This document shows, one piece after another, positions 39,523 through 49,588 of a stretch of DNA of 64,000 nucleotides. The DNA comes from Altibacter sp. (lineage in GTDB: Bacteria > Bacteroidota > Bacteroidia > Flavobacteriales > Flavobacteriaceae). The translations under genes were made by a program, and so were the position numbers. The first letter of the stretch is position 1; every line of letters begins with the position of its first letter. The DNA lies in assembly GCF_019913785.1 (NCBI RefSeq), contig NZ_JAIOHK010000021.1, forward strand, positions 1 through 64,000. The letters run 5' to 3'. The notes under the pieces are model-generated. The model saw nothing but the letters and a program-made list of their open reading frames with translations, was not told the DNA's origin and made no database searches.

Positions 39523-40074
39523 TTATGGTTTTACCTGAATGTTTCCTCCTTCTATCTGATAGAGTTCAATTCCATAGTCGATGGTACAATCCAATGGATC
39601 CGGATTATTGCCTAATCTGGTAATTTCATCAGGATCAGCATTGTTACCTTCGCCATTATCAATTACTTTAAACCAAATACCCCAACCAACTCCGTCGGGA
39701 TTATCACTCCAGGAGGTAATAATTCCTGATAATTGAGCGGTATTTCCCATAACTTGAAGGCAGTCAATATCAAATTTAATTTTTAATAAACCACCACCAT
39801 AAGTCAATACACCATTTCCTTGGATACTTCCATTATTTTTCTCTCTGGCGTGAAAAGAAAAATGTCTTATGGATCCATCGGGATTCGTTAATGTTCCCTG
39901 CCCATTTGCCGAGGGGCCACTTCCTCGATTGGATGTTCCGTCGATTTCTATTACCAAATTTTCAGATTCATTGGTTAGTTGCTCTTTTTCGCAACTTGAA
40001 AGTATTATCATACATCCACTTGCGATTGCTACAGCCCACAGCCTTAGCCGTGAAATTCTAATTACAGTGCTCAT
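39523..40074 (-). CDS. Small lipoprotein of unknown function
   Basis: Lipobox IILSSCEKEQ; GQGTLTNPDGSIRHFSFHAREKNNGSIQGNGVLTYGGG. Confidence 0.65.
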   Translation of the reverse strand: MSTVIRISRLRLWAVAIASGCMIILSSCEKEQLTNESENLVIEIDGTSNRGSGPSANGQGTLTNPDGSIRHFSFHAREKNNGSIQGNGVLTYGGGLLKIKFDIDCLQVMGNTAQLSGIITSWSDNPDGVGWGIWFKVIDNGEGNNADPDEITRLGNNPDPLDCTIDYGIELYQIEGGNIQVKP

Positions 40075-40256
40075 AATATAAAATATTGGTTAATACTCTA
40101 ATCTAAACCGCAACTATAAAATAGCTACAATGATAAAATGGGGATAAGTCAATAATTAAATGAAAAGGGTTTAATAAAAGAGGAGTTGTAATCTACAATT
40201 AAATATACAAATTATTTTCTAATGCACTGATCTTTAGTAGTATAAATTTATAGAAT

Positions 40257-40287
40257 AAAAGAGCCCATCGTTAGATGGGCTTTTTAT
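40257..40287. terminator. Terminator copy 2
   Basis: aaaagagcccatcgttagatgggctttttatt, same 28-nt core as copy 1. Confidence 0.85.
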
Positions 40288-40307
40288 TATTATATAGCTT
40301 GTAAAAC

Positions 40308-41846
40308 CTAATCCTCGACCGGAAAAACAATACTTTCGTAGGCGCCTGCATCCGAAGGGTTTGCTCTGGTAGTTCCATTGAGATCAATGGCGACAGGAGG
40401 TGTGGTAGGTGTAATTCCCAGATTTTCGGCACCTGAGGTTCCCATCTCTATATTGAAATTGTTTAAGTTTTTGTTCTGAAATACCGGATCTACATTCCGA
40501 AGTATGTTTTCATATAAATTGGTATCGCTGAATAGATAATTGGGGTCATCTTCAAAATCGCCATTTGGATCTTCAAATCGAATCAAGCTATTCGTAAACC
40601 TAAAATCGAAATCGGCTCCCGGGATATTGAAAAGACCAAGCTCTCTTTGTTCACTTCCGTAAATAATACAATTGTTGAAACGGGCAAACATATCTACCCC
40701 ATTGTTCTCATCCAGTACATTGTCCAGCTGAACCGTTGGGAAACTTCTGAAGCTGCCGGTCCAATAATTTGCAAAGGTACAATGATTGAAGGTATAGGTA
40801 CCACCAATAGAACAGGCCAATGCCGACTGCCCCGCATTGTTAATAACCATATTCTCACCGTAGACGTTTCCACTTCTTGCCAATAATCCTACATTGGCTG
40901 TATTATAGATTTGCACATTTTTAAGGGTTAAGGTGCGATCTCCGTCGTTGCTGTCCATTAAGATTCCCACCACATTATTTTTAATAGTGGTGTATTCAAA
41001 TTCGTTGTTGGTGCTCCCTGCTGTAAGCCAAATGGTGCCCCATTGCCCCGGAATATCGGCAAATCCCGGTTCCAGGCGATCTCCTTCAAAAATGATCTCA
41101 TTTTCCATGAGTTCAGGATCGTTGCTGGGTAAACCAATCGATTTGATCGATCCGGTATTCGCTACTAAAATACCGCTATTGGCATGGAAGTGCACACGGG
41201 CTCCAGGTTGCACGGTGAGTGTTTTACCAACATCCACAGCGGCATAGCCGTAAATAACATAAGGTTTTTCATTGGTAAAGGTCAATTCGGAATCATCCAG
41301 AAAGAATCCTTCAATCAAAATATCGTTACCATCGTCGTCCATCCCCAAGTTTAAGGTTTCAAAAATACCATCGCCCAAGTCTGCGGGGAAAAGGAAAACC
41401 GCATCCTGAACCAAGGTCACCAATTCAACTTTTTGTTCGTTGGCACCACTGTCAAAAAGAATCTGGTCTGTATATATGAATGCATTATCGGGATTCGGAA
41501 AATTAGCTATATCAATGGTTGTTTCAACAAAAATGAAGATACTGTCCTTTGCCAATACCTGTACATTTTCAAACACTTTCCCCGGTACGCCGTCGACGTT
41601 CAGTCGATAGTAGGAAGCCTCTCCTTCGCCCAAGCGCAGTGTGGGTATATTGATATCTTCGTCGCTTCGGTTGTAGACTTTTAAATTGTAAGTGCTAGAG
41701 CCAATATTTGAAAAAATGGTGTCTAGGTATACCGTATCACTTGAAAACTCAAGGTTTCCTGTACTGGGAACACTTTCAAAATCATTACGGCAAGAACTCC
41801 ATAAAACGAGGCACGAGAGTAGTGCCAATCCGTATAAATACTTCAT
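40308..41846 (-). CDS. Lipoprotein, right-handed parallel beta-helix type
   Basis: Lipobox-like LVLWSSC; NNVVGILMDSNDGDRTLTLKNVQIYNTANVGLLARSGNVYGENMVINNAGQSALAC. Confidence 0.75.
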   Translation of the reverse strand: MKYLYGLALLSCLVLWSSCRNDFESVPSTGNLEFSSDTVYLDTIFSNIGSSTYNLKVYNRSDEDINIPTLRLGEGEASYYRLNVDGVPGKVFENVQVLAKDSIFIFVETTIDIANFPNPDNAFIYTDQILFDSGANEQKVELVTLVQDAVFLFPADLGDGIFETLNLGMDDDGNDILIEGFFLDDSELTFTNEKPYVIYGYAAVDVGKTLTVQPGARVHFHANSGILVANTGSIKSIGLPSNDPELMENEIIFEGDRLEPGFADIPGQWGTIWLTAGSTNNEFEYTTIKNNVVGILMDSNDGDRTLTLKNVQIYNTANVGLLARSGNVYGENMVINNAGQSALACSIGGTYTFNHCTFANYWTGSFRSFPTVQLDNVLDENNGVDMFARFNNCIIYGSEQRELGLFNIPGADFDFRFTNSLIRFEDPNGDFEDDPNYLFSDTNLYENILRNVDPVFQNKNLNNFNIEMGTSGAENLGITPTTPPVAIDLNGTTRANPSDAGAYESIVFPVED

Positions 41847-41983
41847 TAAAAATAATTTTCAGTAAAAATATAACTTTTTATAAAGCTTATTATTGTTAAC
41901 CTAAGAAGTTTTCAATAAGAAACAATGGCAGATCGTCCATTACTACCCCAAAACGAGGTTCGATACTACTTCAAAATGGCGCG

Positions 41984-43051
41984 TTACTTTTCCTTTATTT
42001 CTATTTTAAACAGTTTGTCCCAGTTTTTTCCGGTCACATAGATAATGTTGGGTTCTCCCTTATAAGCAATGCCGTTTAGCACATCCAATTTATCGTGTTG
42101 TGCCACTTTTTTCTGAAGTCCTTTCATGTCGATTACGCCTTCTACAGCTCCCGAAGCAGGGTTGACAATGGCAATGGCATCCCGCTGATAGACATTGGCA
42201 TAAATTTTTCCATCCACCCATTCCAGTTCGTTCACATTAGGGATCTTGCTGGTATTTGTATAAATTTCAATAAATCCTTCTTCCGTTAGGGTCTCCGCAT
42301 TCAACGTCCAAATCTTTTCGGTGCCATCACTTTTATAAATTGCCTTCCCGTCGTTACACAGTCCCCATCCTTCCTTGCTTTTCCCATAGGCAAAGGTACC
42401 CGTCTTTTTAAACGAATTGAGGTCGTATATAAATCCTGTGTTTTCACGCCAAGTAAGTTGGAAGATCTTATTGTTTAAAACAGTTAAGCCCTCCCCGAAA
42501 AATTGATCTTCTAAGGCAATTTTTTCAAAAACGGCTCCTGTTTTATAATTGGTTTTGCGCAACGAAGAGGAGCGATACTGTCCGGTACTTTCATAAAGGG
42601 TGTCGTTCACAAATTCAAGACCCTGGGTATAGGCTTCGATATCGTGTGGATAGGTTTCCAGAATGCTGTAGGTGTATAATTTTGGTGTTTCTGCCGCTAC
42701 TATGGTTATATTTTTTGTGATGGAATAGGAGGTTCCCTCTGAAGTGATTGCGGCCGTGAGCGAGCGAACACCTAATTTTTGATCTTCCAACTGAACAATG
42801 GTTTCCTTATTTCCCGAATTGGAAGCAATTTCGGTGCCATCCAACAAATAGGTAACCGATTCAATTTCCGTATTTTTTTTACTTTTTACAGAAACTACAA
42901 AATTTTCGGTGGGGTTGAATGATTTCTTTCCGCTCTTTATTTGGATGGAAAAAAGATCAGCATCACTTTCCGAACCACTTCCGCAGCCGGCAATTAACAG
43001 TACTAAAAGCGTCAGGGTGACAAGGTTATAAACTTTCATGGGCCTCTTCAA
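41984..43051 (-). CDS. Glutaminyl-peptide cyclotransferase-like lipoprotein
   Basis: Lipobox LLIAGC; ETYPHDIEAYTQGLEFVNDTLYESTGQYRSSSLRK; WVDGKIYANVYQRDAIAIVNP. Confidence 0.88.
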   Translation of the reverse strand: MKRPMKVYNLVTLTLLVLLIAGCGSGSESDADLFSIQIKSGKKSFNPTENFVVSVKSKKNTEIESVTYLLDGTEIASNSGNKETIVQLEDQKLGVRSLTAAITSEGTSYSITKNITIVAAETPKLYTYSILETYPHDIEAYTQGLEFVNDTLYESTGQYRSSSLRKTNYKTGAVFEKIALEDQFFGEGLTVLNNKIFQLTWRENTGFIYDLNSFKKTGTFAYGKSKEGWGLCNDGKAIYKSDGTEKIWTLNAETLTEEGFIEIYTNTSKIPNVNELEWVDGKIYANVYQRDAIAIVNPASGAVEGVIDMKGLQKKVAQHDKLDVLNGIAYKGEPNIIYVTGKNWDKLFKIEIKEK

Positions 43052-43116
43052 TTTTTTGGCAAGTTATTTATTAAAATCTAGAACTAAAAATTCTTGTATC
43101 AACTTACAAATTGCCG

Positions 43117-43124
43117 TATATTTG
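43117..43124 (+). promoter_or_regulatory. -7 element of SRP RNA promoter
   Basis: TATATTTG matches TAnnTTTG, with TTG at 43094-43096. Confidence 0.6.
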
Positions 43125-43128
43125 CACC

Positions 43129-43222
43129 GGCAAGTCCTACACAACCAGCTCCTGTTGAATCCCCCAGGGCGGGAACGCAGCAAGGGTATACGGTCGTAGC
43201 GGTGTGATGTAGGTAGCTTGCC
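43129..43222 (+). ncRNA. ffs: Signal recognition particle RNA (4.5S-like)
   Basis: ggcaag...cttgcc terminal pairing; apical agggcgggaacgcagcaagggta with the GGAA tetraloop region. Confidence 0.9.
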
Positions 43223-43321
43223 ATTTTTTGTGCGCTATATTCTCGTGCGCAACCGATTTTTGTACTGCAATTTGGAAAAGTAGTACCGTAACCGCATCTT
43301 TGTCTCTCGCAAGCAAATACT

Positions 43322-44131
43322 ATGGCTAAAGTTGTTCTAATTACAGGTGGTTCTTCAGGAATTGGAAAGGCAATCGCCGAATTCCTTTCTGAAAAAGGGC
43401 TTAGCGTGTATGGCACAAGTCGATCTCCCGAAAAATATACGGCTGTTTGCAATTTTCCGTTGTTAAAAATGGACGTTTTAGACCCTGCATCGATTTCCGA
43501 AGCCATTGCTGAAATTATTCAAAAGGAGGGCAGAATAGACGTGGTTATCAATAATGCTGGGGTCGGTATTACGGGCCCTATTGAGGAAACGCCCATGGCC
43601 GAAATTAAAAAGGCATTCGATACCAATCTGTACGGCCCGCTCTATGTGATGAAAATGGTGTTGCCACAAATGCGCAAGCAACAAGGCGGACAGATATTGA
43701 ACATTACCTCGATTGCAGGATATATGGGATTGCCGTATCGCGGGATCTACAGCGCTACCAAGGCGGCGCTCGAAATTACCACCGAAGCATATAGAATGGA
43801 AGTGATGCAATTCGGAATTCGAATGACCAATATCGCGCCAGGCGATTTTGCTACCAATATTGCTTCGGGGCGGTATCACGCACCCTTGCTCGATGATTCC
43901 CCCTATAAAAAGGCGTATTCAAATACATTGGATATGATGAATGCGCATGTGGAACAGGGCGAGGACCCGAAAGAAATGGCCCGTGCTATCTACAAAATAA
44001 TTCAGGCAGAGAATCCGCGGATTCATTATAAGGTGGGTGCTTTTCTTCAGAAATTTTCCATTGTCTTAAAAAGAATCCTACCCGACAAGCTCTACGAGCG
44101 CATGTTGATGAACCATTATAAGCTGAAATAA
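43322..44131 (+). CDS. SDR-family oxidoreductase
   Basis: VLITGGSSGIGKAIAEFL, VINNAGVG, YSATKAALE. Confidence 0.92.
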   Translation: MAKVVLITGGSSGIGKAIAEFLSEKGLSVYGTSRSPEKYTAVCNFPLLKMDVLDPASISEAIAEIIQKEGRIDVVINNAGVGITGPIEETPMAEIKKAFDTNLYGPLYVMKMVLPQMRKQQGGQILNITSIAGYMGLPYRGIYSATKAALEITTEAYRMEVMQFGIRMTNIAPGDFATNIASGRYHAPLLDDSPYKKAYSNTLDMMNAHVEQGEDPKEMARAIYKIIQAENPRIHYKVGAFLQKFSIVLKRILPDKLYERMLMNHYKLK

Positions 44132-44250
44132 AATTCAAGCTTTTACTCGAAAAAATATTTTTAACAGAAAGGTTTCAAAGCCCTTTAATCTTGTGTACTT
44201 TTGCAACAACTTATACCGCTAATCCATTACATAACAAACAGTAGATACAG

Positions 44251-44904
44251 ATGAAATTTTTTATTGATACGGCAAATTTAGATCAAATACGCGAAGCCCA
44301 GGACCTAGGAGTTTTGGATGGGGTAACTACCAATCCATCGTTGATGGCCAAGGAAGGAATTACTGGACGAAACAACATTCTAAAGCATTATGTGGCTATT
44401 TGTAATATAGTGGATGGAGATGTCTCTGCGGAAGTGATTGCAACCGATTTTGAAGGTATGGTAAGAGAGGGCGAAGAGCTGGCCGAATTGCATGAGCAGA
44501 TCGTAGTTAAAGTGCCTATGATTAAGGAGGGTGTGAAGGCCATTAAATATTTTTCAGATCGCGGAATAAGAACGAATTGCACATTAGTATTCTCTCCGGG
44601 GCAGGCATTATTGGCTGCAAAAGCCGGGGCAACCTATGTTTCTCCTTTTATTGGCCGATTGGATGATATTTCGACCGACGGTTTGAACCTAATTGCCGAA
44701 ATACGATTAATCTACGATAATTATGGATACGACACCCAAATACTTGCGGCTTCGGTACGTCATACCATGCATGTGATAGAATGTGCTAAATTGGGAGCCG
44801 ATGTAATGACAGGACCATTATCTTCTATTGAAGGCTTATTGAATCACCCACTTACCGATATTGGATTGGCTAAGTTTTTGGCCGATTACAAAAAAGGAAA
44901 TTAA
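44251..44904 (+). CDS. Transaldolase / fructose-6-phosphate aldolase family
   Basis: [49 protein letters not shown]. Confidence 0.93.
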   Translation: MKFFIDTANLDQIREAQDLGVLDGVTTNPSLMAKEGITGRNNILKHYVAICNIVDGDVSAEVIATDFEGMVREGEELAELHEQIVVKVPMIKEGVKAIKYFSDRGIRTNCTLVFSPGQALLAAKAGATYVSPFIGRLDDISTDGLNLIAEIRLIYDNYGYDTQILAASVRHTMHVIECAKLGADVMTGPLSSIEGLLNHPLTDIGLAKFLADYKKGN

Positions 44905-44924
44905 AGAAAATAAAGTGAATAGTC

Positions 44925-44951
44925 TAAGCCTTCCGAATGGAGGGCTTTTTT
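44925..44951 (+). terminator. Rho-independent terminator
   Basis: aagccttccgaatggagggctttttt. Confidence 0.75.
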
Positions 44952-46383
44952 AGTTTAAATAACCAAGTAGTAGCGCTTCCATATTACTTCCAAACAAATT
45001 GGTATTCCCCTCTAGGATAATACCGTTTTTATCCAGTATCATAGACTTGTTCATAAAGCTTAGCACAAGCTTATGTTCTGCCTCCTCTATGTTTTCCAGC
45101 TGAAACTCGGTGCTGGGGTTGTAGCCCGATTTTCGAACAATATCGCGCCATTTTTTAAAATGCGTATCGGTGTTGATCCCTATAAAATCGTATTCGGGAT
45201 ATTTTTCCTTTAATTCGGCCGCCTTTGCGTGAATATCTCTATAATGTTTAATGGATTGCGACGACCAAAAATAAAGTACAGTAGGCCTCTTGATGGTGCT
45301 TTGTAAGTCCTTAACGGTGTTGTCTGTCGATACTAATAAAACGTTCGGTATAAGGTTGCCCGGAGTTAGTTTGATCGTAGCCTCTGCGAGTTTGTTAATT
45401 TCTTTATGATGTGACTTATTGGTATTCATTTTCAGAAAAAGCTGCACCATTTGCTGTTCATTTTGTGCATCTTTCCCGTTGATTAGGTAATGACGAATAC
45501 ACGAGCGCAATAAATTATTCTTTAAGGAGTCATTTGTAACCAGGCTGTCGATAATGTTAAATTTTCGCTCACAATGCTGAAAAGAATACTTATTCATATA
45601 CATACGCTCCTCGTCCTTATATCCCTGATACGCTAAATTATCGAAATACCTGTTCAAGAAACGGTAATACGGATAATAGGAACGAAGGTCTTCACTACCA
45701 AAGTCTATTTTATTTCGGTAGTCATAAAAATCATGTGGAAAATTTGCAGGATCACTTCGTTCGCTGTTTGCAGCATTGGCCGAGGTGTACATTTCTTTTT
45801 TGGAAAAATAATCGTAGTCGATACAGGCTCTGGCAACTTGCTTGAAACCTTTACTTGGATCGTATTTCGAAACAAACTCTGTATAAAACCTCTCTCGAAT
45901 ATCCTTCAAAGAATCTAATTTACTTTGAAAGACCTCCGGTGGTAGGGCATACCACTTAGGAACCTGCATGGTTTCGCTTTCATTTAGTAGAAACAATTCC
46001 ATCAAAAAGTTATTCTTATCGGCGCCAATGCCGGTATAGGTGAGCGATTCGTCAAAATCGACTGTATTGACGCGTAACATAAGACTATCGCCGGGTTCTA
46101 CATAAAACAATTGAAATTCATTGTGCTGAAAAGCGTACAAACCTTCGTGCAGGTCTTGGGTTTCGTACAGGAAGAAGTTACGGCTGTTTAATTTTACGGT
46201 ATCTATGATGCAGTTATCCTTGTAGAGTACAATGAAATCGGTCTTAGGATTAATCACCTCGCCGCCAATCCATACGGTACCCGTGTCATTAGATTTTCCA
46301 TTGTTACAGGAAATAATAATGAGCGTTCCAAAAAGAAAAAGCAACTTTCTATACAAGGGACCTAGAATTTTCAACCAACACAA
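44950..46383 (-). CDS. TlpA/thioredoxin-fold lipoprotein lacking the CxxC motif
   Basis: IIISCNNGKSND lipobox; RPTVLYFWSSQSIKHYRDIHAKAAELKEKYPEYDFIGINTD. Confidence 0.75.
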   Translation of the reverse strand: MCWLKILGPLYRKLLFLFGTLIIISCNNGKSNDTGTVWIGGEVINPKTDFIVLYKDNCIIDTVKLNSRNFFLYETQDLHEGLYAFQHNEFQLFYVEPGDSLMLRVNTVDFDESLTYTGIGADKNNFLMELFLLNESETMQVPKWYALPPEVFQSKLDSLKDIRERFYTEFVSKYDPSKGFKQVARACIDYDYFSKKEMYTSANAANSERSDPANFPHDFYDYRNKIDFGSEDLRSYYPYYRFLNRYFDNLAYQGYKDEERMYMNKYSFQHCERKFNIIDSLVTNDSLKNNLLRSCIRHYLINGKDAQNEQQMVQLFLKMNTNKSHHKEINKLAEATIKLTPGNLIPNVLLVSTDNTVKDLQSTIKRPTVLYFWSSQSIKHYRDIHAKAAELKEKYPEYDFIGINTDTHFKKWRDIVRKSGYNPSTEFQLENIEEAEHKLVLSFMNKSMILDKNGIILEGNTNLFGSNMEALLLGYLN

Positions 46384-46471
46384 AAATAACCACTGTTTTA
46401 GCGCAATTTGTTAATTCCTCGTTAAAAGGAATTTTAAAACGTTAATGTTTCTTCAATACCAGTTTATTAGC

Positions 46472-46479
46472 TACTTTTG
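46472..46479 (+). promoter_or_regulatory. Putative -7 element upstream of the ABC-F gene
   Basis: TACTTTTG matches TAnnTTTG. Confidence 0.45.
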
Positions 46480-46505
46480 CGCCAAATTTAAAAACGTAAT
46501 ATTAG

Positions 46506-48134
<1,629 letters not shown>

Positions 48135-48860
48135 TTAACCGTTGTAATACCGACTATCCCAAATAGCCCCATTAAAGTTTTTTCCTTTGGCAAACCCATA
48201 AAAAAGGACAATTCCCCCTACTGCCTTGAACATAAAAAGAAAGAGCAATACATATTCCTGAGTTGCAGGGGTATGGGTAAATAATTTCATCGGTGCGAGT
48301 ATTGTGAGAACCAAACTTATAAGAAATACTGTAAACACTAAGTTTTCGAAACTCTTATACGGCCACATCAGGATTTTCCTAAACGGATGTAGATCGTTCC
48401 CCCATTTATGAATCAGATAAAAATAATCATTTCCCAATGGAGCAAATAAGACCGGATCGTCTGCATTCTCCAGTTTGAGTAGTTTGGCAGGTGCCATTAT
48501 TTTAAAACCCTGCAAGGTAGTGTTGTGCTGCTTTTGGAGGTGTCGAATTTTTGAAATAGCTTCGGAAGGGAATTCACCTTTAAAAAAATGAGCATCCAAA
48601 AACCGCAAGCGGTATTCGACACATAATTTTTTGATGTCCTGAAGGTGGAAGATGCTTTCAGTTGAAAGCAAATTGAGGTTCATGGTATTCGCATCTTCTT
48701 CGTTTGAAGGCGGCGTTCCCTGGAGCGTTTGTTTAATTTGTAGTCGTTCGACCTTATTTTTTTCAAGGACCTGTTCCAACTCCTGAAGCAATATTGCGTC
48801 CGATACACGTCGCTTACGCACTTTTACAAGTTGCGACTCGATATTTGTTTTAGAAATCAT
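48135..48860 (-). CDS. Membrane protein of unknown function
   Basis: Coiled-coil N-terminus, two C-terminal TM segments; stop codons of the convergent genes abut. Confidence 0.65.
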   Translation of the reverse strand: MISKTNIESQLVKVRKRRVSDAILLQELEQVLEKNKVERLQIKQTLQGTPPSNEEDANTMNLNLLSTESIFHLQDIKKLCVEYRLRFLDAHFFKGEFPSEAISKIRHLQKQHNTTLQGFKIMAPAKLLKLENADDPVLFAPLGNDYFYLIHKWGNDLHPFRKILMWPYKSFENLVFTVFLISLVLTILAPMKLFTHTPATQEYVLLFLFMFKAVGGIVLFYGFAKGKNFNGAIWDSRYYNG

Positions 48861-49003
48861 AGCGTAGATTGTAAACTAAAAGTACATACTAGTTTTCTCC
48901 AAAACAAGATTTTAACTTTTTTTTGAATCCTATTTTAAATAATTGGGGACTATATGCGTTGTGGTAGTGTAATTGTTTATTTTTATCGCTAAAGATTTAT
49001 AGT

Positions 49004-49573
49004 ATGAGATATGCTGCTACATTCAGCTTGATTTTTGTTCTCTTTTTTAGTACTACATTATTGAGTCAGAAATATTTGAATTCAGACAATGTGCTGGTAG
49101 AAACCGAATGGAATGGAGTGATGTTTGGATCGGACAAGACACTTATGGAAAATTTAGCACAGGCCTCTACCTTCACTGAAACCGGCGTTATTTTAAAGAT
49201 GTATTCAGAAAAACTCTTTAAGGAAGGCGAAATGTATACCGTTTTTGTCGCGGAGGATACTTCCTATAAATCGCTTCCGGAAGAGACGTATAAATCGCTA
49301 TTTGAAACCGGCCATCGATTGGAACGCTTCTTTACCTTCTATGTAGTTCCGGGGCGTTTGGATAGTTATTCTTTAAAAAAGGCCATCGAAAAGAATGGAG
49401 GTGCTATTCGTGTAAAAACACTAAACGGAGAGGATTTGGGCGTAAAGGAAATTGATGGAGCGTTGGTGCTATTCGATTCAGATCAAAATATAGCCACCAT
49501 TACAGCCGCCAACTTTTATCACAACCAAGGCTTTTTCCACATAGTAGACGGCCTTGTTTTTCCTTCGGAATAA
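49004..49573 (+). CDS. Secreted fasciclin (FAS1)-like protein
   Basis: Signal peptide; MYTVFVAEDTSYKSLPEET...VKTLNGEDLGVKEIDGALVLFDSDQNIATITAANFYHNQGFFHIVDGLVFP. Confidence 0.6.
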   Translation: MRYAATFSLIFVLFFSTTLLSQKYLNSDNVLVETEWNGVMFGSDKTLMENLAQASTFTETGVILKMYSEKLFKEGEMYTVFVAEDTSYKSLPEETYKSLFETGHRLERFFTFYVVPGRLDSYSLKKAIEKNGGAIRVKTLNGEDLGVKEIDGALVLFDSDQNIATITAANFYHNQGFFHIVDGLVFPSE

Positions 49574-49588
49574 GTGTAGTGTCTAAGA

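Noticed and set aside
43099-43506. Minus-strand ORF of 135 aa
   Set aside because: It lies antisense to the SRP RNA gene and the SDR coding sequence, with no recognisable domain; likely spurious.
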